Assembly: GCF_902506415.1 (NCBI RefSeq)
Contig: NZ_LR733275.1
Coordinates: forward strand, 5,184,176-5,248,175
Source: Massilia sp. 9I
GTDB taxonomy: Bacteria; Pseudomonadota; Gammaproteobacteria; Burkholderiales; Burkholderiaceae_D
DNA length: 64,000 nucleotides
Direction: 5' to 3'
The first letter of the stretch is position 1. Every line of letters starts with the position of its first letter. The position numbers and the translations under genes are program-made. Shown here piece by piece: positions 35,508 to 43,393 of the stretch. The notes beneath the pieces are model-generated. The model had not been told where the DNA came from. It worked only from the letters and a program-made list of their open reading frames with translations, and searched no databases.

Positions 35508-36368
35508 ATGACCACGAAGGATTACGCCGCCCGCATCAGCCAGCTCATCCAGGAACACCAGGCCGAAATCGGCGCGGAATGGATTGCGCAGCTGGAAGCG
35601 CTGATCGTGCGCGGAACATCCAGCTCGAAAGAACAGCTGCGCAAGCATTGCGAGCAGTTCCTGGCCGCGTTCGGCGTGGCCACCCGCGCGGGTGAACTGG
35701 ACAATATCGACCACCGTTCGTGGGACGAGGTGCGCGACCTGCTGGCCGAGATCTCGTCGACCCGCGCCAGGTCGGGATCGACCCCGAGCGAGACCGCGAC
35801 TTTCGTCTTTTCGCTGAAGCAGGCCATGTTCGCGCGCCTGCGCGCCGGTTTCGACGGCGACGCCGAAGGCATGGCCGCAGCTTCGTGGACCATCAGCACT
35901 CTGCTGGACAAGCTGGGCCTGTACACCATCGAAGTGTTCCAGAAGACCAAGGACCAGATCATCGTGCGCCAGCAGCAGGAGCTGCTCGAGCTGTCGACGC
36001 CGGTGGTCAAACTGTGGAACGGCATCCTGGCGCTGCCGCTGATCGGCACCCTGGATTCGGCCCGCACCCAGGTGGTGATGGAAAACATCCTGCAGAAGAT
36101 CGTCGACACCGGCGCCATCATCGCCATCATCGACATCACCGGCGTGCCGACCGTCGACACCCTGGTGGCCCAGCACCTGATGAAGACCATCGCCGCCGCG
36201 CGCTTGATGGGCGCCGACTGCATCATCAGCGGCATTCGCCCGCAGATCGCCCAGACCATCGTGCACCTTGGCGTGAACCTCGAGGACGTGGTCACCAAGG
36301 CCACCCTGGCCGACGCCTTCATGGTCGCGCTCGAGCGCACCGGCACCACCATCGTCGCCAAGTCGTAA
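35508..36368 (+). CDS. rsbR: stressosome scaffold/sensor RsbR
   Basis: 286 residues. The N-terminal sensory domain (about 5-150) is helical and most like the RsbRD-type N domain. The C-terminal STAS domain (about 162-280) has STPVVKLWNGILALPLIGTL, IIDITGVPTVDTLVAQHL and ISGIRPQIAQTIVHLGV. Candidate RsbT phosphorylation positions in the two conserved segments are T181/S184 and T218. RsbR and RsbS form the large stressosome that sequesters RsbT until stress. The ATG at 35508 follows AGGA; upstream in-frame codons from 35454 look non-coding. First gene of a six-gene operon, 11 bp before rsbS. Confidence 0.9.
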   Translation: MTTKDYAARISQLIQEHQAEIGAEWIAQLEALIVRGTSSSKEQLRKHCEQFLAAFGVATRAGELDNIDHRSWDEVRDLLAEISSTRARSGSTPSETATFVFSLKQAMFARLRAGFDGDAEGMAAASWTISTLLDKLGLYTIEVFQKTKDQIIVRQQQELLELSTPVVKLWNGILALPLIGTLDSARTQVVMENILQKIVDTGAIIAIIDITGVPTVDTLVAQHLMKTIAAARLMGADCIISGIRPQIAQTIVHLGVNLEDVVTKATLADAFMVALERTGTTIVAKS

Positions 36369-36379
36369 GCGAAACCGCC

Positions 36380-36736
36380 ATGGAACGCATTCCTATCCTG
36401 CGCATGGGCGACCTGCTGCTCGTGACGATCCAGGTCGACATGCACGACCGCCTCGCCATGCAGCTGCAGGACGACCTCACCGAGCGCATCGTGAGCGACG
36501 GCGCCAAGGGCGTCCTGATCGACATCTCGGCGCTCGACCTGGTCGACTCCTTCATCGGCCGCATGATCAGCAACACCGCCGCCATGGCGCGCGTGCTCGA
36601 CGCCCGCACCGTGGTGGTCGGCATGCAGCCGGCCGTTGCGATCACGCTGGTCGAGCTGGGCCTGACCCTGCACGGCGTGAAGACCGCCCTGAACGTCGAA
36701 AAGGGCATGGCCCTGCTGGGAAAGAATTTTAACTAA
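36380..36736 (+). CDS. rsbS: stressosome STAS protein RsbS
   Basis: 118 residues, a single STAS domain. The segment IDISALDLVDSFIGRMI holds Ser57, equivalent to the serine phosphorylated by RsbT in Bacillus RsbS (DSF motif), and GMQPAVAITLVELGL is the conserved second signature. It co-assembles with RsbR and holds RsbT. This gene is hidden inside a longer shadow frame, but start, length and one-base overlap with the next gene (TAATG) are clear. Confidence 0.92.
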   Translation: MERIPILRMGDLLLVTIQVDMHDRLAMQLQDDLTERIVSDGAKGVLIDISALDLVDSFIGRMISNTAAMARVLDARTVVVGMQPAVAITLVELGLTLHGVKTALNVEKGMALLGKNFN

Positions 36737-37203
36737 TGAACGGCGCGCATATCGACGCAGTCCTGTTCGACACCGCGCTGCTGGATCGCCACCGCCAGCA
36801 CCGGACCGCACGCGTGACACTGCGCCTGAAGTCGGACGAGGACGTTGTAGGCCTGCGCAAGCAGGTGCGTGAGCGGGCGGTGGCCATTGCCCTGTCGCTG
36901 GTCGACCAGACCAAGCTGGTTACCGCCGCGAGCGAGCTGGGACGCAATACGATCAAGTACGGCGGCGGCGGCGAGGTCCACCTCGACAGCCTGGCCGACG
37001 GCATCCGCCAGGGCATCAGCCTGCTGTTCGTCGACGCCGGGCCGGGCATCCCCGACATCGAGAGCGCGCTGCGCGATGGCTTCACCACCGGCGGGGGCCT
37101 TGGCCTCGGCCTGGGCGGTTCGAAGCGCCTCGGGGACGAATTCGACATCGACAGCCGTCCGGGAGAGGGCACTGCCGTGCTGGTGGTGAAATGGAAGCGC
37201 TGA
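36736..37203 (+). CDS. rsbT: stressosome switch kinase RsbT
   Basis: 155 residues, GHKL-type serine/threonine kinase. The N box SELGRNTIKYGG (67-78, Asn71), the G1 box DAGPGIPD (100-107) and the glycine-rich lid GGGLGLGLGGSKRLGDEF (119-136) are intact, so it should bind ATP. It phosphorylates RsbS and RsbR on stress and is then released. It is about 20 residues longer at the N-terminus than Bacillus RsbT. It overlaps rsbS by 1 bp and the next gene by 13 bp. Confidence 0.9.
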   Translation: MNGAHIDAVLFDTALLDRHRQHRTARVTLRLKSDEDVVGLRKQVRERAVAIALSLVDQTKLVTAASELGRNTIKYGGGGEVHLDSLADGIRQGISLLFVDAGPGIPDIESALRDGFTTGGGLGLGLGGSKRLGDEFDIDSRPGEGTAVLVVKWKR

Positions 37204-38213
37204 TCAGTTCACTTACACCTCAGCAGGTGTTCGTGATCAACCATGCGAGCGACGTGGCGGCGGTGAGGCGCAGCGGCCAGAAGCTGGCCGACGCCCTCGG
37301 CTTCGACGAGACGCGCGCCGGCCAGCTGGCGCTGATCATCACCGAGGCCGCTACCAACATCCTCAAGCACGCCGGCGAGGGCGAGATCCACATCGGACCG
37401 GCGCAATCCGGCGCCGGCGCGGGGGTCGACGTGCTGGCGGTCGACAAGGGCCCCGGGATCGCCGACCTCGACGCCAGCCTGATCGATGGCGTGTCCACTG
37501 CCGGCACCGCGGGCACCGGCCTGGGCGCGCTGGGCCGTTTGTCCGACGAATTCGACGCCTACACCCAAGCTGGCGCCGGTTCCGCCTTCTTCATGCGCCT
37601 GTGGCGCGACATGCCGGCGCCGCAGCCTTGCGGCGTCGAGGTGGGCGCCTTGTGGACGCCGATGGCCGGCGAAGAAGAATGCGGCGACGGCTGGGCGGTA
37701 CGCTGCGACGGCTACGGCGCCACGCTACTGGCGGCCGACGGGCTGGGTCACGGTCCGGAAGCGGCGCGCGCCGCTGCCGCGGCCATCAAGGCGCTGGAAG
37801 CAGGCAAAGCCTGCGGAGCGGGTGAGCTGATGCAGGCCGCGCACGACGCCCTGCGCCCCACGCGCGGTGCGGCGCTGGCGACCGCGCGCATCGACTTTGA
37901 GGCCGATGAGCTGCGTTTCGCCGGCGTCGGCAACATCGCCGGCTGCGTCATCGACGACAAGCGCCGCGCCCTGGTGTCGCACAACGGCATCGTCGGCCAC
38001 AACATGCGCAAGGTGCAGGAGTTCCCGCTGCCCTTCGGGCCGGGCGCGGTGTGCATCATGCATTCGGACGGCATCCAGACCCAGTGGGACCTGGACAAGT
38101 ACCCGGGCCTGGCAGGGCGCAGCCCGGCCCTGATCGCGGCGGTCCTGATGCGCGACTTCATCCGCCGCCGCGACGACGCCATGGTGCTGGTCGTGCGCCG
38201 CCACGGGAGCTGA
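37191..38213 (+). CDS. fusion of an RsbT-like ATPase domain and an RsbX-like phosphatase
   Basis: 340 residues. The N-terminal half (about 10-137) is a second RsbT-like GHKL domain with an intact N box (ITEAATNILKHAG, Asn56), G1 (DKGPGIAD, 85-92) and lid (GTGLGALGRLSDEFDAY). The C-terminal half (about 148-338) is a PP2C/SpoIIE-type phosphatase with DGLGHG (183-188), AGVGNI, MHSDGIQTQW and RRDDAMVLVV, where RsbX has its metal-binding Asp and Gly. RsbX resets the stressosome by dephosphorylating RsbR and RsbS. One polypeptide thus carries predicted kinase-like and phosphatase modules. It lies between rsbT and the histidine kinase. Confidence 0.88.
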   Translation: MEALISSLTPQQVFVINHASDVAAVRRSGQKLADALGFDETRAGQLALIITEAATNILKHAGEGEIHIGPAQSGAGAGVDVLAVDKGPGIADLDASLIDGVSTAGTAGTGLGALGRLSDEFDAYTQAGAGSAFFMRLWRDMPAPQPCGVEVGALWTPMAGEEECGDGWAVRCDGYGATLLAADGLGHGPEAARAAAAAIKALEAGKACGAGELMQAAHDALRPTRGAALATARIDFEADELRFAGVGNIAGCVIDDKRRALVSHNGIVGHNMRKVQEFPLPFGPGAVCIMHSDGIQTQWDLDKYPGLAGRSPALIAAVLMRDFIRRRDDAMVLVVRRHGS

Positions 38214-38214
38214 C

Positions 38215-39597
38215 ATGAGCCTGCACCGCATCCTCAACCTTGCCCTCGACAGCGACCAGGACGTGGTCGCGGTGCGCCAGCGTGCGCGCCAGGTCTCGGA
38301 GCTGCTCGGCTTTTCTCAGCAGGACCAGGTGCGCATCGCCACCGCCGTGTCCGAGATCGCGCGTGCCGCATGCCACCAGGGATCAGGCGGCCGTGCGGCC
38401 TTCCTGCTGGGCCGCAACCTGGGCCGCTTGCACCTGGAGGTCACGATCCATCCCGGCATGGGCGCGCGGCATTCGCCCGGGCCGGCCGCGCTGGACGAGG
38501 GCTTCAGCCGCACGCTGCCGGAACTGGCGCTGATCAGCGCGCACCGCCTGATGGACTCCTGCGAGGTCGAGCCGGAGCAGGGTGCGGTCACCGCGGTCAC
38601 CATGCGCAAGGCCCTGCCGCCGCACGTGATGATCGACAGCGCGCGCCTGGCGGAGATGAGCACGCGCCTGGCCGGCAGCCCGGTATCGAACACGCTGCAG
38701 GAACTGGAACAGCAGAACCACGAACTGCTGGCCACGCTGGCCGAGCTGCGCGAGCGCCAGGAAGACCTGCTGTCGCTGACGCGCGAACTGGAAGACACCA
38801 ACCGCGGCATCGTCGCGCTGTACGCCGAGATCGAAGACAAGGCCGAGCGCCTGCGCCGCGCCGACGAAATGAAGTCGCGCTTCCTGTCGAATACCAGCCA
38901 CGAGCTGCGTACGCCGCTGTCCTCGATCCGCGCCCTGGCGCAGCTGCTGCTGGACCGCATGGACGGCGACCTGACCGGCGAGCAGGAGCGCCAGGTGCAG
39001 TTCATCGCCAAGGCCGCCAATGACCTGTCGGACCTGGTCAACGACCTGCTCGACCTGGCCAAGATCGAGGCCGGCAAGGTCGACGTGCAGCTGGCGCCGG
39101 TGGTGGTCGACAACCTGTTCCGCGCCTTGAAAGGCATGATGCGGCCGCTGGTCGACGAAGGCCGGGTCGAACTGGTTTTCGAGCCGAGCGAATTCACCGA
39201 CGCCTTCGACTCCGACGAGGGGAAGATCTCACAGATCCTGCGCAACTTTATCTCCAATGCGCTCAAGTTCACCGAGCGCGGCGAGGTGCGGGTCTCGGCC
39301 AGCTACGATGCGCAGCAGGACACGATCGCGTTTGCGGTCGTCGATACCGGGATCGGCATCAGCCCCGACAATTTGCAACTGATTTTTGAAGAGTTCAGCC
39401 AGATCGAGCATCCGCTCCAGCGGCGCAGCAAGGGGACTGGCCTCGGCCTGCCGCTTTGCCGTAAACTGGCCGAACTGCTGCATGGACGCGTCGACGTGGC
39501 CAGTACAGTCGGCGCGGGATCGACCTTCACGCTGACCCTGCCGCGGCGCATGCCCGAGCACGACCTGCAGCCAAGCCTAGACGGAACCGAATCATGA
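38215..39597 (+). CDS. histidine kinase with degenerate RsbT-like N-terminal domain
   Basis: 460 residues. Residues 1-136 align by eye with RsbT (SEIARAACHQG as N box; HRLMDSCEVEPEQGAVTAVTMRK as the C-terminal strands). But the N-box Asn is Ala51 and no DxGxG box is present, so it should not bind ATP. A coiled coil (about 155-215) leads to HisKA with His229 (SNTSHELRTPLSSIRA) and a normal HATPase (about 335-450: RNFISNALKFT, DTGIGISPDN, GTGLGLPLCRKLAE). No membrane segment, so cytosolic. It is 1 bp after the phosphatase and overlaps the hybrid gene by ATGA. The N-terminal domain probably docks on the stressosome. Confidence 0.9.
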   Translation: MSLHRILNLALDSDQDVVAVRQRARQVSELLGFSQQDQVRIATAVSEIARAACHQGSGGRAAFLLGRNLGRLHLEVTIHPGMGARHSPGPAALDEGFSRTLPELALISAHRLMDSCEVEPEQGAVTAVTMRKALPPHVMIDSARLAEMSTRLAGSPVSNTLQELEQQNHELLATLAELRERQEDLLSLTRELEDTNRGIVALYAEIEDKAERLRRADEMKSRFLSNTSHELRTPLSSIRALAQLLLDRMDGDLTGEQERQVQFIAKAANDLSDLVNDLLDLAKIEAGKVDVQLAPVVVDNLFRALKGMMRPLVDEGRVELVFEPSEFTDAFDSDEGKISQILRNFISNALKFTERGEVRVSASYDAQQDTIAFAVVDTGIGISPDNLQLIFEEFSQIEHPLQRRSKGTGLGLPLCRKLAELLHGRVDVASTVGAGSTFTLTLPRRMPEHDLQPSLDGTES

Positions 39598-41498
39598 AAG
39601 CCAATTCGACCCTGATCCTCAACGTCGACGACAACGACGGCGCCCGCTATGCCAAGAACCGCATCCTGCAGGGGGCGGGCTTCGAAGTGGTGGAGGCGAC
39701 CAACGGCACCGATGCGCTGGAATTGGTAAAGCGCCTGAGCCCCGCGCTGGTGCTGCTCGACGTGAAGCTGCCCGACATTAACGGCATCGAGGTCTGCCGC
39801 CGCATCAAGGCCAATCCCGACAGCGCCATGGTACTGGTGTTGCAGACCTCGGCCGCGCTGACCGGCCGCGCCGACAAGATCCGTGGCCTGGAAGGGGGCG
39901 CCGACAACTACCTGGCGGCGCCGATCGAGGCCGACGAGCTGATCGCCAACGTCAACGCGCTGGTGCGCATGCGCCAGACCCAGGTCGAGCTGCGCGACAG
40001 CGAAGAACGCTTCCGCCAGATCACCGACAACATAGACGACGTGTTCTGGATGTTCGGGGTCCCGGACGGCCGCCTGGTCTACGTCAGCCCCGCCTATACG
40101 GACCTGTGGGGCGCGAGCGTGGACGTCCTGCGCGAACGGCCCGACGCCTGGCTCGACGCGGTGCACCTGGAAGACCGCGAGCGCATCGCGCAGCGCTGGC
40201 GTCAGCTGCCGGATGTGCCGCACTACGACGACGAATTCCGCATCCTGGGCCCGGACGGCCGCACCCACTGGGTGCGCGACCGCCTGTTCGCGGTCCGCGA
40301 TGCGCGCGGCGAGGTGTACCGCGTGGCGCGCGTGACCAGCGACATCACCACCCGCAAGGACATGGAAGCGCTGCTGCGCGCGGCCGACCGCAACAAGAAC
40401 CAGTTCCTGGCCACGCTGGCGCACGAATTGCGCAATCCGCTCAGCCCGATCCGCAACGCCGCCGCGCTGCTGGGCTCCACCAGCGAAGGCAGCGGCCCGA
40501 GCGGCGCCGAGCGCCAGGCGCGCGCGCGCGAAGTGATCACGCGCCAGGTCGACCACCTGGCGCACCTGGTGGACGACCTGCTCGACGTCGCCCGCATCTC
40601 GGAAGGCAAGATCGTGCTGCGCACCGAAGAAGTGGACCTGGGCGCGGTGATCCAGCAGGCGATCGAAACCGCCGGCCCCCTGATCACGGCGCGCGGCCAC
40701 CATCTGGACGTGGAATTGCCGGAGCAGCATGTGTGGGTCAAGGGCGACCCGGTGCGCCTGGCGCAGTCGGTCGGCAACCTGCTGCACAACGCGGCCAAGT
40801 TCACTCCCAAGGGCGGCGAGATCCGCGTCTCTGTCAGCCTGGCCGGCAACGAGCGGGTCCAGATCGCGGTGCGCGACAACGGCATCGGCATCGCCGAGGA
40901 CAACCTGCCGCGCATCTTCGGCATGTTCGCCCAAGTGGACGTGCCGCCGGACCGCGCGCCGGAAGGCCTGGGCATCGGCCTGTCGCTGGTATCGCACCTG
41001 CTCGAGCTGCATGGCGGTCACCTGTCGGCGCAGAGCGAGGGCATTGGCATGGGCAGCACCTTCACGGTCGAGCTGCCGCTGCTGCGCGTAAGTGCGCCGA
41101 CGGCCAGCCTGGCGCATTGCGAGACGGGCGACACGGGCGGCAGCGGCATGCGCGTGCTGCTGGTCGACGACAACGTCGACGCCATGGAAATGATGGGCTT
41201 CCTGCTGGCCGAGATGGGCTACGAGACCTGCACCACCTCCGACGCCGCCGAAATCGAAGAGCTGGCCCTGCGCCATCGTCCGCAGGTGATCGTGCTCGAT
41301 ATCGGCCTGCCGGGCATCGACGGCTACGAAGTCGCGCGCCGTATCAAGAAGAACCCGGCGCTGGCCCATATCCGGCTGGTGGCCCACACCGGCTACGGCT
41401 CGCCGGAAGACCGGCGCCGCGCGATGGACGCCGGCTTCGACGCCCACCTGGTCAAGCCGGCCGAGCTGGCGGACCTGGAGCGCGCCCTGAAGGGCTAG
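39594..41498 (+). CDS. hybrid sensor kinase REC-PAS-HisKA-HATPase-REC
   Basis: 634 residues. REC1 (about 5-125) keeps the acidic pair (VDDND) and phospho-acceptor Asp56, but the conserved Lys is Ala (NYLAAP, 105-110). PAS (about 138-258) ends in the RKDMEALL linker; HisKA has His277 (ATLAHELRNPLSP); HATPase (about 385-505) is complete; REC2 (519-634) has Asp569 and Lys in LVKP. No DNA-binding or enzymatic output domain. It can receive phosphate at REC1 or autophosphorylate and relay within itself to REC2. Last gene of the stressosome operon; its downstream target lies elsewhere. Confidence 0.92.
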   Translation: MKANSTLILNVDDNDGARYAKNRILQGAGFEVVEATNGTDALELVKRLSPALVLLDVKLPDINGIEVCRRIKANPDSAMVLVLQTSAALTGRADKIRGLEGGADNYLAAPIEADELIANVNALVRMRQTQVELRDSEERFRQITDNIDDVFWMFGVPDGRLVYVSPAYTDLWGASVDVLRERPDAWLDAVHLEDRERIAQRWRQLPDVPHYDDEFRILGPDGRTHWVRDRLFAVRDARGEVYRVARVTSDITTRKDMEALLRAADRNKNQFLATLAHELRNPLSPIRNAAALLGSTSEGSGPSGAERQARAREVITRQVDHLAHLVDDLLDVARISEGKIVLRTEEVDLGAVIQQAIETAGPLITARGHHLDVELPEQHVWVKGDPVRLAQSVGNLLHNAAKFTPKGGEIRVSVSLAGNERVQIAVRDNGIGIAEDNLPRIFGMFAQVDVPPDRAPEGLGIGLSLVSHLLELHGGHLSAQSEGIGMGSTFTVELPLLRVSAPTASLAHCETGDTGGSGMRVLLVDDNVDAMEMMGFLLAEMGYETCTTSDAAEIEELALRHRPQVIVLDIGLPGIDGYEVARRIKKNPALAHIRLVAHTGYGSPEDRRRAMDAGFDAHLVKPAELADLERALKG

Positions 41499-41520
41499 CA
41501 CGGCTGAGTTAAAATGGCAG

Positions 41521-41572
41521 CAGGAGGACGGCCTCCCCCAGCGTGGGAACAATAACCGGGACGGCCCGGGTT
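41521..41572 (+). promoter_or_regulatory. guanidine-II riboswitch (mini-ykkC)
   Basis: Two small hairpins with identical ACGG loops: GGAGG-ACGG-CCTCC (41523-41536) and CCGGG-ACGG-CCCGG (41556-41569), joined by a 19 nt linker. ACGR loops in a paired two-hairpin array are the diagnostic feature of guanidine-II riboswitches. The second hairpin ends 8 nt before the AAGGAG ribosome-binding site (41578-41583) of a Gdx/SugE gene, the classic target. The likely mechanism is exposure of the ribosome-binding site on guanidinium binding. The array lies just after the stressosome operon stop. Confidence 0.9.
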
Positions 41573-41591
41573 TTCGCAAGGAGAGCCGATC

Positions 41592-41909
41592 ATGGCTTGG
41601 TTGATGTTGGTGTTGGCAGGACTGTTTGAAGTGGTGTGGGCGATCGGGATGAAGTACTCGGCAGGCTTCACCCGGCTGTGGCCTTCGATTATCACGTTCG
41701 TCGGCGCGATTGTCAGTTTTGTGCTGTTGTCCGCTGCGATGCGCAGCATTCCCCTCGGTACCGCCTATACGATCTGGACCGGCATCGGTGCGGTCGGCGC
41801 CTTCGTGGCCGGCGTCATCATGCTGGGCGAGCAGCTCAGTACGATGCGGGTCGTCGCGGCGGTGCTGATCGTGTCCGGGCTGGTGCTGATGAAGCTTTCC
41901 GCTGATTGA
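41592..41909 (+). CDS. gdx: SMR-family guanidinium exporter (Gdx/SugE)
   Basis: 105 residues, four transmembrane helices. The central Glu13 (LAGLFEVVWAIGMKYSAGF) couples proton entry to guanidinium export, and the pattern W-A-x-G-M-K-Y-S-x-G-F marks the Gdx (SugE) branch rather than the Emr multidrug branch. IPLGTAYTIWTGIGAVGAF and GEQLSTMRVVAAVLIVSG follow the family. The riboswitch upstream supports guanidinium as substrate. It ends at a bidirectional terminator. Confidence 0.93.
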   Translation: MAWLMLVLAGLFEVVWAIGMKYSAGFTRLWPSIITFVGAIVSFVLLSAAMRSIPLGTAYTIWTGIGAVGAFVAGVIMLGEQLSTMRVVAAVLIVSGLVLMKLSAD

Positions 41910-41914
41910 GGCCA

Positions 41915-41950
41915 TAAAAAAAGCCCCGCGAAATATCGCGGGGCTTTTTT
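41915..41950. terminator. bidirectional terminator between gdx and the M16 operon
   Basis: AAAAAAGCCCCGCGA (41916-41930) and TCGCGGGGCTTTTTT (41936-41950) form a perfect stem with flanking A and T runs, so it can end transcription from both convergent genes. Confidence 0.93.
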
Positions 41951-41969
41951 ACGTCTGGTGCAGCCGGCC

Positions 41970-43382
41970 TTATTTCTCCATCACGCTGAAGTCGCCATAG
42001 GCCTTGAGCTGTTCGCCCACCGCCTTCTGGTCGCCGACCACGACGATCGACTGGTTCTCCGGCGAGAAGTACTTCTTCGACACCAATCGCACCTGTTCCG
42101 GCGTGACCTTCTGGATACGCGGCACATACTCGCCCAGGAACTCGGCCGGCAGGCCGACCAGCCAGTTCTGGGCCAAGGTCCGGGCGACCGCGCCCTGGAG
42201 CTGGTTGCTGATCATGTAGCCGCCTGCGACGTAGCGCTTGTTCATGTCCATTTCCTTGGCCGGCACCAGGTCGCTGCCGATGCGCTTGTACTCGCCCATG
42301 AACTCCTTGAGCGCCGCGCCGGTCACTTCGTTGCGCACGTCGGCGCCGCCGACGATCGCGCCGCCTGCGCGGTTCATGCGCGCGCCGGCCGAGGCGCCGT
42401 AGGTGTAACCCTTTTCTTCGCGCAGGTTGATGTTCACGCGGCTCGAGAAGCCGCCGCCCAGGATGGTGCTGGCCAGGCGCAGCGGGATCTGGTCCTCGGC
42501 GCTAGCGGCGATGCCGGGGCCGCCCAGACGCACGGTCGACTGCACGCTGCCGCCGCGCTGCAGCAGGATGCGCGCCGGCTTGGCATTGGCGGGCGCCATC
42601 GCGGTTTCCGGCAGCGCCGAACCGCTCGCCTTCCAGTCGCCGAAGGCGCTTTCGGCCAGCTTGAGCGCGTCGGCTTCCTTGAGCGGACCGGTGATCACGA
42701 GCAGGGCGCGGTCGGGACGGATGCGTTTCGCGTGTTCAGCGCGCAGCATGTCCTGGGTCACGGCGTTGATCGCTTCCACCGTCGGGGTGGTGCGCGCATA
42801 AGGGTGGTCGCCGTAAACCGCCCGGCTGATTGCACGCTCGGCGCGGAAGCCCGGCTGGGTCTCGGACACACGCAGCGACTGCAAGGCGTTGGCCTTGGCT
42901 AGCGCGACTTCGTTTTCCGGGAAGGATGGGGTGCGGGCGACTTCGGCCAACAGCTGCATCATCGGGGCGGCCTGCGACACCAGCGCGTTGGCCGAAACGA
43001 CGATGCCGTCCGACGAGGCGCCGGCGGCGACTTCACCGCCCATGCCCTGGGCCGCTTCGGCGATCGCGCGCGAGTCGCGCTTGGCGGTGCCTTCGTTGAG
43101 CAGGCCGGCCATCATGTTGGCGAAGGCCGGGGTCGAAGGCGAGTCGGCGGCGAAGCCGGCGCCGCGGATCGCCAGCACGTAGTCCACGCGCGGCAGGCCG
43201 TTGCGCGGCACCACCCACACGGTCAGGCCGTTGCTGAGGGTCTTCTTGCTGATCTTGGGGACCGGAATGGGCTTGTCCTTGCCGTAGGCGGGCATCGGCA
43301 GACTCTTTTCCGCAGCGGGTGCAGCGTAAGCCGCCGGCGCGAACGCGACCGAGACGGCGATTGCAAGCATCAGTTTTTTCAT
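41970..43382 (-). CDS. M16B peptidase-like subunit without catalytic motif
   Basis: 470 residues with a Sec signal peptide (about 1-20, ending AAYAAP). Two M16 domains (about 45-240 and 245-460). In place of the inverted zinc motif HxxEH the first domain has AFANMMAGLLNEGT, so it is predicted non-catalytic. The second domain retains the R/Y-type segment GGFSSRVNINLREEKGYTYGA typical of the partner that closes the chamber. It is encoded 11 bp after the catalytic subunit on the same strand; the two likely form a periplasmic heterodimer. Target peptides unknown. Confidence 0.9.
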   Translation of the reverse strand: MKKLMLAIAVSVAFAPAAYAAPAAEKSLPMPAYGKDKPIPVPKISKKTLSNGLTVWVVPRNGLPRVDYVLAIRGAGFAADSPSTPAFANMMAGLLNEGTAKRDSRAIAEAAQGMGGEVAAGASSDGIVVSANALVSQAAPMMQLLAEVARTPSFPENEVALAKANALQSLRVSETQPGFRAERAISRAVYGDHPYARTTPTVEAINAVTQDMLRAEHAKRIRPDRALLVITGPLKEADALKLAESAFGDWKASGSALPETAMAPANAKPARILLQRGGSVQSTVRLGGPGIAASAEDQIPLRLASTILGGGFSSRVNINLREEKGYTYGASAGARMNRAGGAIVGGADVRNEVTGAALKEFMGEYKRIGSDLVPAKEMDMNKRYVAGGYMISNQLQGAVARTLAQNWLVGLPAEFLGEYVPRIQKVTPEQVRLVSKKYFSPENQSIVVVGDQKAVGEQLKAYGDFSVMEK

Positions 43383-43393
43383 CGATGCGCTCC

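Noticed and set aside
39303-41915. An 870-codon open frame antisense to the hybrid kinase and gdx
   Set aside because: Shadow of two well-supported genes; the composition (His, Arg, Gln, Val) is typical of reverse-frame artefacts and no start signal is visible.
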